Shown: in pieces, positions 46,314 to 53,878 of the stretch
Layout: each line of letters begins with the position of its first letter
How positions within the stretch are numbered: the stretch's first letter is position 1
Assembly (NCBI RefSeq): GCF_028198165.1
Contig: NZ_CP116339.1
Span: 1,426,001-1,490,000 of the forward strand
Length of the DNA stretch: 64,000 nucleotides
DNA from: Pseudoxanthomonas sp. JBR18
GTDB lineage: Bacteria > Pseudomonadota > Gammaproteobacteria > Xanthomonadales > Xanthomonadaceae
Direction: 5' to 3'
Made by a program: the position numbers and the translations under genes
Notes under the pieces: model-generated
Database searches by the model: none
What the model was told of the DNA's origin: nothing
Seen by the model: only the letters and a program-made list of their open reading frames with translations

Positions 46314-47225
46314 TCAGGGCCCGTCTTCGCCCGCACGGCTGCGTGCCTTGCCCGGACCGATGCCCTCGAGCCGCTTGAAGAACCGCCGGAACGCCGCCTC
46401 GCTGCGATAGCCCAGCATCTCGGCCACCGTGGCCACCGACAGGCGTCGGTTGCCCAGCAGGCGCCGGGCCTCGGTGGCGCGCCACTGGGACAGGTACTGC
46501 ACCGGCGGCAGGCCGACGGTGGCGGTGAACAGCTCGGCGAACGCGGTGCGTGACATGCCGGCCTCGTGCGCCATCGACTGGATCGTCCAGTCCTGGCCTG
46601 GATGCGCATGCACTGCGGCCAGCACGCGCGCCAGGCGCACGTCTGTCATCGCCGCCAGCAGGCCACGCGGACGCTCGGTGGCGCGCACGTATTCGCACAC
46701 GGCCATGGTGAACAGCGAATCGGCCAGCTTGTTCTGCACCATCTGCCGGCCCCAGCGCCGGTCGCGGCTGGTCTCGGCCAGCATCTGCGCCAGTTGCCGG
46801 AAGGCGGGGCTGCTCTGCTCGGAACGCACCACGAAGCACGCCGGCAGCGCGCCGAAGATCGGATTGTTGGCGCCGGAGACGAACTCCAGCTCGCCGCACA
46901 GCATGTTGGTATCGCCCGGCTCGTCGGCCGGCGGCAGGTGCGGATCGGGCGAGGACGAAAGCAGGTGCTGCACGCCGCTGGGAAAGACGATCAGATCGCC
47001 GTGCCGCAGGTGCACCGCGTGTTCCAGCGCCTCGCCGCTGACCCAGCACTCGCCCCGGGTGAGTAGGTGAAACTGGCCAAAGCGCGTGGCCGGCTCGCGC
47101 TCGAACCAGGTCCCGCAGAAGCGCACGTCGGCGGTGATCTCCACGCGCATGCGATAGCCGGCCAGCACGGTCTCCAGCACGCTGTCGCGTTCTTCGTCGG
47201 TCTGCAGGGCGAGGGGCGCGGACAT
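46314..47225 (-). CDS. AraC-family transcriptional regulator with cupin_6 sensor domain
   Basis: 303 residues. An N-terminal cupin (about 1-180, FHLLTRGECWVSGEALEHAV, GDLIVFPSGVQH) is followed by two helix-turn-helix motifs in the C-terminal AraC domain (SMAHEAGMSRTAFAELFTAT; VATVAEMLGYRSEAAFRRFF). ATG at 47225; the longer frame to 47402 would run through the intergenic dyad. Divergent from the bufferin operon, with a 77-bp nested dyad between, so it is a candidate regulator of that operon. Confidence 0.91.
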   Translation of the reverse strand: MSAPLALQTDEERDSVLETVLAGYRMRVEITADVRFCGTWFEREPATRFGQFHLLTRGECWVSGEALEHAVHLRHGDLIVFPSGVQHLLSSSPDPHLPPADEPGDTNMLCGELEFVSGANNPIFGALPACFVVRSEQSSPAFRQLAQMLAETSRDRRWGRQMVQNKLADSLFTMAVCEYVRATERPRGLLAAMTDVRLARVLAAVHAHPGQDWTIQSMAHEAGMSRTAFAELFTATVGLPPVQYLSQWRATEARRLLGNRRLSVATVAEMLGYRSEAAFRRFFKRLEGIGPGKARSRAGEDGP

Positions 47226-47260
47226 GGCCGCATCGTAGTCGCTCGACGATGGCCCCGACC

Positions 47261-47337
47261 ATGCCCATTCGTCCGCCCTGACGGTCTGCACGTCCGTACG
47301 TGCATGAACATCGTGCCCCACGCGGACGGATGGGCAT
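47261..47337. promoter_or_regulatory. Nested dyad between the araC-type gene and the bufferin operon
   Basis: Outer arms ATGCCCATTCGTCCGC (47261-47276) and GCGGACGGATGGGCAT (47322-47337) are inverted with one mismatch. Centred between them is the near-palindrome TGCACGTCCGTACGTGCA (47287-47304), whose right half resembles the arms in GNNCGNANGNGCAT form. The layout suggests an array of regulator sites controlling both divergent genes. Confidence 0.65.
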
Positions 47338-47434
47338 ATCCGCAGAACGCGCGGGAATGGTCCGCCGCCTCGCCTTAGCGCCCAATGCGTCCACCGGCCC
47401 ACTGCCGGTCACCACCACTTACGAGGACGCCATC

Positions 47435-47734
47435 ATGCGCAACGCTATCGCCACTTCCGGCCTGTCCCTGGCCATCGCCGCCGCCGCCCTGTTCGCCGGC
47501 GCACCCGCCGCCCATGCCGCCGAGCACGGCAAGGCCGAAATGGGCCACTGCATGGGCGCAAACGCCTGCAAGGGCCAGGGCGCGTGCAAGAGCGCAGCCA
47601 ATGCCTGCAAGGGCCAGAACGCCTGCAAGGGCCAGGGCTTCACCGAAGCCACCGCCAAGCAGTGCAACACCGTCGGCGGCAAGTTCGAAAAGCCGATGCC
47701 GGCGCCCAAGGCCGAGGAAAAGGCCAACAGCTGA
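47435..47734 (+). CDS. bufA: Bufferin-type (BufA2-like) Cys-rich RiPP metallophore precursor
   Basis: 99-residue precursor. N-terminal Sec-type signal (LSLAIAAAALFAGAPAAHAA), then a core with six cysteines in a repetitive pattern: GHCMGANACKGQGACK, SAANACKGQNACKGQGF and KQCNTVGG, followed by a Lys/Glu/Pro tail. Bufferins, described in Caulobacter, are exported peptides whose cysteines are modified by an MNIO enzyme so that they bind copper in the periplasm. The ATG at 47435 has GAGGA upstream. Next genes are the MNIO enzyme and its partner, the defining context. Confidence 0.9.
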   Translation: MRNAIATSGLSLAIAAAALFAGAPAAHAAEHGKAEMGHCMGANACKGQGACKSAANACKGQNACKGQGFTEATAKQCNTVGGKFEKPMPAPKAEEKANS

Positions 47735-47753
47735 CCGTCGCATCGCCGCTCGC

Positions 47754-47774
47754 GCCCGGCGTGCCGCGCCGGGC
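47754..47774 (+). other. Hairpin between bufA and bufB
   Basis: GCCCGGCG and CGCCGGGC form an 8-bp GC stem with a 5-base loop in the 70-bp gap. No T-run follows, so it is not a complete terminator; it could protect or partly terminate the precursor mRNA so that more precursor than enzyme is made. Confidence 0.6.
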
Positions 47775-47804
47775 CGCGACCGGCCTTCCAAGGAGCGCCA
47801 CACG

Positions 47805-48644
47805 ATGACTGCCCTGCACGGCTTCGGCCTGGGCCTGCGGCCCCAACACTACGGCGACCTGCTCGCCGGCGATGCCCCGGTGGACTGGCTGGAACTGCTC
47901 AGCGAGAACTACATGGTTGCCGGCGGCCGCCCGTTGCACATGCTCGACCAGTTCGCCGAGCGCTGGCCGCTGGCGCTGCACGGCGTGTCGCTCAACATCG
48001 GCGGCAGCGATCCGCTGGACCGCGACTATCTCGCTGCGCTGGCCCGGCTGGTGCGCCGCGCACGGCCCCACATCGTCTCCGACCATCTGTGCTGGAGTCG
48101 CCACGGCGGCGTGCAGCTGCACGACCTGCTGCCCCTGCCGCAGACCGAGGCGACGGTCCATCACGTCGCCTCGCGCGTGCGTCAGGTGCAGGACGCGCTG
48201 GGCACGCAGCTGGTGCTGGAGAACGTGTCCAGCTATGCGCGCTTTGCCGACGACACGCTGGACGAGGCGCAGTTCCTCGCGGCGATCGCCAGCGAGTCGG
48301 GCTGCGGGCTGCTGCTGGACGTCAACAACGTCTACGTCAACGCACATAACCACGGCCTGGACGCACAGGCCTATCTGGACACGCTGCCGCGCGATGCCGT
48401 GCGCCAGATCCACCTGGCCGGACACAGCGCCGATGCGCTGGGCAGCGGCCTGCTGGTCGACACCCACGACGCGCCGGTGAGCGAAGCGGTGTGGGCGCTG
48501 TATGCGCAGGCGCTGCGCCGCTTCGGTCCGGTACCGACCATGATCGAGCGCGACGACCACATTCCTCCGCTGGCCGAGCTGCTGGCCGAGCTCGACATCG
48601 CGCGCGGCATCGCAGCCGATGCGCTGCAGGCGCGTGCGGCATGA
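47805..48644 (+). CDS. bufB: MNIO-family (DUF692) multinuclear iron oxidase, bufferin maturase
   Basis: 279 residues, TIM-barrel DUF692 protein of the MbnB/BufB class. These enzymes use two or three irons and oxygen to rework peptide cysteines. Conserved metal-ligand segments are seen in order: LELLSENYM, ALHGVSLNIGG, IVSDHLCWSRHGG, LENVSSYARF, LLLDVNNVYVNAHNHG, IHLAGH, VDTHDAPV and MIERDDHIPP. AAGGAG ribosome site. Stop overlaps the next gene's ATG (ATGA). Predicted to modify BufA cysteines with the help of BufC. Confidence 0.94.
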   Translation: MTALHGFGLGLRPQHYGDLLAGDAPVDWLELLSENYMVAGGRPLHMLDQFAERWPLALHGVSLNIGGSDPLDRDYLAALARLVRRARPHIVSDHLCWSRHGGVQLHDLLPLPQTEATVHHVASRVRQVQDALGTQLVLENVSSYARFADDTLDEAQFLAAIASESGCGLLLDVNNVYVNAHNHGLDAQAYLDTLPRDAVRQIHLAGHSADALGSGLLVDTHDAPVSEAVWALYAQALRRFGPVPTMIERDDHIPPLAELLAELDIARGIAADALQARAA

Positions 48645-49441
48645 ACGCCTCGCCTGCCTTGCTGGACCATCAGCAGACCTTGCAGGCCTGGCTGCTGCAT
48701 GGCGACGCCGCCATCGCGCCGCGAATCGACGCCACGCCGGTACGCGGCGAAACCGTGCACGACCGCCTGCGGATCTATCGCGACGCCTATGCGCTGCGCC
48801 TGATCGAGGTGCTGGGCCAGGACTTCCCGGTCTTGAAGGCGCTCCTGGGCGAAGCGCGGTTCGACACGCTGGCCCGCGCCTATCTGCAGGCACATCCGTC
48901 CACGCAGCCGTCGGTGCGGCATTTCGGCGCGCGCTTTGCCGGCTGGCTCGCCCACCATGACCTCGACGCGGCGGCGGTGGAACTGGCCCGGTTCGAATGG
49001 ACGCAGGGCGAGGTCTTCGACGCGGCCGACGACCACGCCGTGAGCCTGACCGACATGGCCGCCGTGCCGCCACAGGACTGGCCACGGCTGCGGTTCATGC
49101 TGGCCTCGCACCTGCGCTGGCTCACGCTGTCCAGCCATGCGCCGGCGCAGGTCACCGCGCATGCGGCCGGCGACAGCGTGCCAGAAATGCGCGTGGCGAC
49201 GCCGGCCACCTGGCTGCTGTGGCGCGAAGCCTTCGCCGTGCACTGGCGACGGCTCGACCCCGACGAAGCCGACGCGCTGCAGTCCGTGCGGACTGGTCAG
49301 TGCTTCGGCGATCTGTGCACGCAACTCGCGCATGCGCACGGCCCGGAGGCGCCGCTGCGCGCCGCCGGCCTGCTCAAACGCTGGATCCACGACGGCCTGG
49401 TGGCGGCGCTACGCGTCATCCCCGCCGATCACGCCCACTGA
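48641..49441 (+). CDS. bufC: DUF2063-family MNIO partner protein (BufC-like)
   Basis: 266 residues. N-terminal DUF2063 domain (about 5-95): LDHQQTLQAWLLHGD, RLRIYRDAYALRLIEVLGQD, FPVLKALLGEARFDTLARAY. It is followed by a helical C-terminal domain. Such proteins always accompany MNIO enzymes and are thought to present the precursor peptide. Despite the database label 'putative DNA-binding', a recognition role is likelier here. Four-base overlap with bufB. Confidence 0.92.
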   Translation: MNASPALLDHQQTLQAWLLHGDAAIAPRIDATPVRGETVHDRLRIYRDAYALRLIEVLGQDFPVLKALLGEARFDTLARAYLQAHPSTQPSVRHFGARFAGWLAHHDLDAAAVELARFEWTQGEVFDAADDHAVSLTDMAAVPPQDWPRLRFMLASHLRWLTLSSHAPAQVTAHAAGDSVPEMRVATPATWLLWREAFAVHWRRLDPDEADALQSVRTGQCFGDLCTQLAHAHGPEAPLRAAGLLKRWIHDGLVAALRVIPADHAH

Positions 49442-49468
49442 ACTCATCTCCCCCAACAGGAGCCTGCC

Positions 49469-49954
49469 ATGCAATCCACTTCCACCCGCCTGCGCCTCTC
49501 CGCGCTGTCCTTCCTGCAGCGCATCGACTGGCTGGGCCCGCTGCTGGTGCGGCTGGTGTTCGGCTATTTCTGGGCCGAGACCGGCTGGGCCAAGCTGCAC
49601 AACCTGGAGTTCTTCACCGGCCGCTTCATGGAGTGGGGCATCCCGTTCCCCGCCTTCAGCGCCGCGCTGTGCGCCGGCACTGAGTTCATCGGCGGCGTGC
49701 TGATCCTGCTCGGACTGGCCACGCGCCTGACCATGATCCCGATGATCATCAACATGCTGGTCGCGCTGATCGTCGTGGTGCTGCCCGGCATCTCCACGCT
49801 GGATGAATTCGTCGAACTGGACGAGGTGCTGTACGTCACCGTCTTCGTCTGGCTGCTGACCGCAGGCCCGGGCCGCGCGAGCCTCGACCATCTGATCGCA
49901 CGGCGCTTGTCAGACAGTCCGCGTATACCCGACGCATCGCTCCCGGCGCGTTGA
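49469..49954 (+). CDS. DoxX-family membrane protein of the bufferin operon
   Basis: 161 residues, four predicted helices, with the DoxX pattern LLVRLVFGYFWAETGWAKLH, FFTGRFMEWGIPFP and AGTEFIGGVLILLGLATR. DoxX-like proteins are regular last genes of bufferin-type operons; their job is unsettled (redox or membrane-associated metal handling has been proposed). AGGAG site; 27 bp after bufC, so it is almost surely co-transcribed. Confidence 0.9.
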   Translation: MQSTSTRLRLSALSFLQRIDWLGPLLVRLVFGYFWAETGWAKLHNLEFFTGRFMEWGIPFPAFSAALCAGTEFIGGVLILLGLATRLTMIPMIINMLVALIVVVLPGISTLDEFVELDEVLYVTVFVWLLTAGPGRASLDHLIARRLSDSPRIPDASLPAR

Positions 49955-49961
49955 GGTCTGT

Positions 49962-49997
49962 ACAAAAAGCACAAAGCCGCCTCTCGGCGGCTCTGTG
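49962..49997 (-). terminator. Intrinsic terminator of the AIM24-family gene, possibly bidirectional
   Basis: On the minus strand AGCCGCC-GAGA-GGCGGCT is followed by TTGTGCTTTTTGT. It is 20-odd bases past the AIM24-family stop and between two convergent genes. Confidence 0.85.
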
Positions 49998-50018
49998 TCA
50001 TGCATGCGATCGGCGACC

Positions 50019-51029
50019 TCAGAAGCTGTTGTCGCCGTCCAGGATCCGTCCCAGCCCGCCCAGCACCGAGCCTTCACCGCGGTTCTGGCCTCCGCCCTGC
50101 GGAGCGGCCTGCAGCATGCGGCCGGCCATGCGCGAGAACGGCAGCGACTGCAGCCACACCTTGCCCGGCCCGGTGAGGGTGGCCAGGAACACACCTTCGC
50201 CGCCGAAGAACATGCTCTTGATGCCGGCCACGCGGCGGATGTCCATGTCCACGCCGCTGTGATAGGCCACCACGCAGCCGGTATCCACGTCGATGCGCTC
50301 GCCGGCGGCCAGCTCGCGCTCGACCACGGTGCCCCCGGCATGCACGAACACCCAGCCATCGCCCTCGAGCTTCTGCATGATGAATCCCTCGCCGCCGAAC
50401 AGGCCGGTGAGGATCTTGCGCTGGAAGGCGATGCCCAGTGACACGCCGCGCGCGCCGGCCAGGAAGCTGTCCTTCTGGCAGATCAGGCGCCCGCCGTGCT
50501 CGGAGAGCTTGAGCGGGATCACCGTGCCCGGGTACGGCGCGGCGAAGGCGACCTTGGCCTTGCCCGTGCCGGTGTGGGTGTACACCGTGGTGAACAGGCT
50601 CTCGCCGGTGACCAGGCGCTTGCCGGCGCCCAGCAATTTGTCCATGAAGCCACCGCCGGCGCCGCTGGTGCGGCCATCGCCGAACACGGTGTCCATCTGC
50701 ACGGCGGCGTCCTTGAACATCAGGGCACCGGCCTCGGCCACCGCGCTCTCGCCCGGGTCAAGTTCCACTTCGACGAACTGCATGTCGTGACCGACGATGC
50801 GGAAGTCGATCTCGTCGCTGCGCATGCCCGCGCCGGGCGGCGGCGGCACCGGCGCGGGCACGCCCGCACCGCCGAAATCGGGCAACGAACTGGCCGGCTG
50901 CCAGCCCGACAGGCCTTCGCGCCAGGCCAGCGCGGACGGATTGGCGCGGGCGAAAGCCTGCGCGGCCGCATCGTCAAACGGGCCCGAGCGGGTCTGCTCG
51001 GCGCCGGTGAGGAAGTACCAGCTGCTCAT
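50019..51029 (-). CDS. AIM24 family (TIGR00266) protein with N-terminal GYF_2 domain
   Basis: 336 residues. An N-terminal GYF_2 domain (about 1-55, WYFLTGAEQTRSGPFDD, WREGLSGWQPASSLPDF) and a Pro-rich linker (PAPVPPPPG) lead into the beta-rich AIM24/DUF124 domain (VEVELDPGESAVAEAGALMF, GGEGFIMQKLEGDG, FFGGEGVFLATLTGPGKVWL). Function unknown in bacteria. A Gly/Gln-rich tail ends the protein. GGAG ribosome site. Stands alone and ends at an intrinsic terminator. Confidence 0.91.
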   Translation of the reverse strand: MSSWYFLTGAEQTRSGPFDDAAAQAFARANPSALAWREGLSGWQPASSLPDFGGAGVPAPVPPPPGAGMRSDEIDFRIVGHDMQFVEVELDPGESAVAEAGALMFKDAAVQMDTVFGDGRTSGAGGGFMDKLLGAGKRLVTGESLFTTVYTHTGTGKAKVAFAAPYPGTVIPLKLSEHGGRLICQKDSFLAGARGVSLGIAFQRKILTGLFGGEGFIMQKLEGDGWVFVHAGGTVVERELAAGERIDVDTGCVVAYHSGVDMDIRRVAGIKSMFFGGEGVFLATLTGPGKVWLQSLPFSRMAGRMLQAAPQGGGQNRGEGSVLGGLGRILDGDNSF

Positions 51030-51176
51030 GGGGTCGCTCCAAGGACGGGGAAACAGGGGCCGAGTCTAGCTTGCGGGCATGGCCGGCCGACCCGTGCCCA
51101 AGGTCACTGTGTCCTCGCTTGCTGTCCAAGACACAGTTCTGCAACATGGCCCGCGCTCCCTCCCAGGCCCAACGCC

Positions 51177-53465
51177 ATGTCCCGATCGCTTCCGCGCCTG
51201 CGTTGTCGCCGCCTGGCCCTGTCCGCTGCCCTGGCCCTGGCGCTGCCGTCCGCGCTGGCCCAGCAGGCGCCCGCCGACACCGAGGCTCCACCTCCCGCCG
51301 CCACCCTGGATACGGTCCGAGTCACCGCGCAGCGCCGGGTCGAGAACATCCACGACGTGCCGGTGTCGATCACCGCGCTGAACGCCGAGAAGCTCGGCAT
51401 CCTGGGATCCGGCGGCAACGACATCCGCTTCCTGTCCGCGCGCGTGCCCAGCCTGAACATCGAGTCCTCCTTCGGCCGGGCCTTTCCGCGCTTCTACATC
51501 CGCGGTCTGGGCAACACGGATTTCGACCTCAACGCTTCCCAGCCGGTGTCGCTGGTCTATGACGACGTGGTCCAGGAGAGCCCGCTGCTCAAGGGCTTCC
51601 CGGTGTTCGATCTGCAGAGCGTGGAAGTGCTGCGCGGGCCGCAGGGCACGCTGTTCGGACGCAACACCCCGGCCGGCGTGGTCAAGTTCGACTCGGTGCG
51701 CCCTTCGCAGGACGCCAGCGGCTACGTCAAGACGGCCGCCGGCAACCTGGGGATGTTCAACTTCGAAGGCGCCTATGGCGGCCCGCTGACCGAGCGCTGG
51801 TCCGCCCGCGTTTCCGGCCTGTACCAGCGCAAGGACGACTGGGTCGACAACACCTATGCCGCCGGCCCGGACCGCAGCACCGAAGGCTTCGACGAGTCCG
51901 CCGCGCGCGTGCAGTTCCTCTATCAGGGCGATGGCTTGGAAGCCCTGTTCAACCTGCACAAGCGCCACCTCAACGGCACTGCGCGCCTGTTCCGCGCCAA
52001 CATCATCCAGCAGGGCACCAACGATTTCGTCCCGGGCTTCGACAAGGACACGATGTCCACCGACGGCCTGAACGACTCCGAGCTGGACAGCTGGGGCGGC
52101 AGCGCGCGCCTGCGTTGGCAGCTGGGGAGCGTCAACGTCTACGCGATCACCGGCTACGAGACGGTCGACTCGATCAACCGCGGCGACATCGACGGCGGCT
52201 ATGGCGCGGCCTTCCTGCCGGACTCCGGTCCGGGCGTGATCCCGTTCTCCTCCGAGTCGGCCGACGGCCTGCCGCACCACCGGCAGTGGACCCAGGAGTT
52301 CCGTATCGAGTCCAATGAGTGGGGCGCCCTGGACTGGCAGGCGGGCCTGTTCTACTTCGACGAAGACGTGCGTATCGACAGCTTCAACTACGACTCGCTC
52401 ACCCCGGGCAACCCGCAGGCCGGTCACGCGGTGCAGGCCCAGCGCAACAAGACCTGGGCGGCCTTCGCCTCGGCCGACTACGACGTCACCGAGGCCTTCA
52501 AGCTGCGCGGCGGCGTGCGCTACACGCAGGACAGGAAGGACTTCAGCGCCAGCGTGCTGGAGGCCGCGCCGTTCGGCGCCCCGGTCGGCGGTCCCTACCC
52601 GGTGCATACCGATGTCGATGACGTGAGCTGGGACCTGTCCGGCGTGTACACCATCAATCCGGACATCAACCTGTATGCGCGCGTGGCCAAGGGCTTTCGC
52701 GCCCCGTCCATCCAGGGCCGCCTGCTGTTCGCCTCGGCCGCCGCGCCCAATGGCGGGGTGACCTCGGCCGATTCGGAGAAGGTCATCTCCTACGAGGTCG
52801 GCATCAAGGCCGACCTGTGGGACAAGCGCGCGCGCCTGGGTTTCGACGTCTTCCGCTACAACGTGGATGGCCAGCAGCTGATCGCGGTGGGCGGGGAGTC
52901 CAATACCGCGCGCCTGCTCAACGCCGACAGGACCATCGGCCAGGGCGCCGAGCTGGACCTGGAGGCGTATGTCACCGACAACCTGCTGATCACCCTGGGC
53001 AGCAGCTTCAACGACACCGAGATCGACGACCCGGGCCTGGCGGTGGCGGTGTGCGGCAGCGGCATGTGCACGGTGACCGACCCGACGGTAACCCTCAACG
53101 GCGGCACCTATGCGCTGATCGACGGCAATCCGCTGCCGCAGGCGCCGCGCTGGATCCACAACCTCACCGCCCGCTGGAGCCTGCCCATGGGCGAAGGCGC
53201 CGGGCTGTATGTCTACACCGACTGGGCATATCGCAGCGAGGTCAATTTCTTCCTGTACCAGGCCGCCGAGTTCCGCGGCAAGGCTTCGCTGGAAGGCGGC
53301 CTGCGCATCGCCTACGGCTGGGACTACGGCGATTACGAGATCGCGGTCTTCGGGCGCAACATCACCGATCAGACCCGCATCGTCGGCGCGATCGACTTCG
53401 ACAACCTGACCGGCTTCATCAACGAGCCGCGCACCTACGGGCTGGAGTTCACCGCTCGCTTCTGA
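51177..53465 (+). CDS. TonB-dependent receptor, paralogue A
   Basis: 762 residues. Signal peptide (LALSAALALALPSALAQ), TonB box LDTVRVTAQRR, plug with DVPVSITALNAEKLG, FPRFYIRGLGNTDFD and SVEVLRGPQGTLFGRNTPAG; the C-terminal strand is GLEFTARF. Belongs to the large class of xanthomonad-type receptors for carbohydrates or other nutrients rather than classical siderophores; the substrate is unknown. A Cys pair in AVCGSGMCTVTDP is shared with the paralogue at 53879-56113. No Fur box seen. Convergent with that paralogue. Confidence 0.93.
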   Translation: MSRSLPRLRCRRLALSAALALALPSALAQQAPADTEAPPPAATLDTVRVTAQRRVENIHDVPVSITALNAEKLGILGSGGNDIRFLSARVPSLNIESSFGRAFPRFYIRGLGNTDFDLNASQPVSLVYDDVVQESPLLKGFPVFDLQSVEVLRGPQGTLFGRNTPAGVVKFDSVRPSQDASGYVKTAAGNLGMFNFEGAYGGPLTERWSARVSGLYQRKDDWVDNTYAAGPDRSTEGFDESAARVQFLYQGDGLEALFNLHKRHLNGTARLFRANIIQQGTNDFVPGFDKDTMSTDGLNDSELDSWGGSARLRWQLGSVNVYAITGYETVDSINRGDIDGGYGAAFLPDSGPGVIPFSSESADGLPHHRQWTQEFRIESNEWGALDWQAGLFYFDEDVRIDSFNYDSLTPGNPQAGHAVQAQRNKTWAAFASADYDVTEAFKLRGGVRYTQDRKDFSASVLEAAPFGAPVGGPYPVHTDVDDVSWDLSGVYTINPDINLYARVAKGFRAPSIQGRLLFASAAAPNGGVTSADSEKVISYEVGIKADLWDKRARLGFDVFRYNVDGQQLIAVGGESNTARLLNADRTIGQGAELDLEAYVTDNLLITLGSSFNDTEIDDPGLAVAVCGSGMCTVTDPTVTLNGGTYALIDGNPLPQAPRWIHNLTARWSLPMGEGAGLYVYTDWAYRSEVNFFLYQAAEFRGKASLEGGLRIAYGWDYGDYEIAVFGRNITDQTRIVGAIDFDNLTGFINEPRTYGLEFTARF

Positions 53466-53811
53466 GCGCGTTCAGAACACGGCCTTTGCCCGGCCGCCAG
53501 CGACACCATGCGCCGACGCAGCTGCGATGGTTGGCTCACTTGGAGAGGCTGAGGTCCATCCCTGCGTTGACCGAGTGGCTTCCGCCGATGGGCTGACGCT
53601 TGTGTGGCGTGAAGTCGTGCCTGGTCCTGCGCACACGATCGTCAGCGGTGCCGCAAGCAGGATCGTCCCAGCGGCAATGGGATCTGCCGGAGGTACATGG
53701 CCGCCGCAGCCGCTCCTTGACCGCATCGCTCAAGCCCCAAGATGCCTTCGCGTGGAACATCCTGGATATACACGCCAATCAAGGCATGAAGATCGAGCGC
53801 CTCCGGAAGCG
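53466..53811. other. Intergenic region between convergent TonB receptors
   Basis: 346 bp without a convincing gene. Short frames on both strands have no recognised similarity; a minus-strand frame (53536-53778, HDFTPHKRQPIGGSHSVNA) could be a decayed gene but cannot be identified. Confidence 0.5.
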
Positions 53812-53856
53812 CGTAAAAAACAACGCCGCCGCCCCTATTTACAGCGGGCGGCGGCG
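53812..53856 (-). terminator. Intrinsic terminator of TonB receptor B
   Basis: An 11-bp GC stem (CGCCGCCGCCC at 53824-53834, complement at 53846-53856) is followed on the minus strand by TTGTTTTTTACGC. It lies 22 bases after the receptor stop. Confidence 0.92.
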
Positions 53857-53878
53857 TGATGCGACGGCGCGGTGGGGA

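Noticed and set aside
53536..53778. Possible decayed gene between the TonB receptors
   Set aside because: The 80-codon frame has no recognisable family, and no insertion-sequence ends or target duplication were seen.
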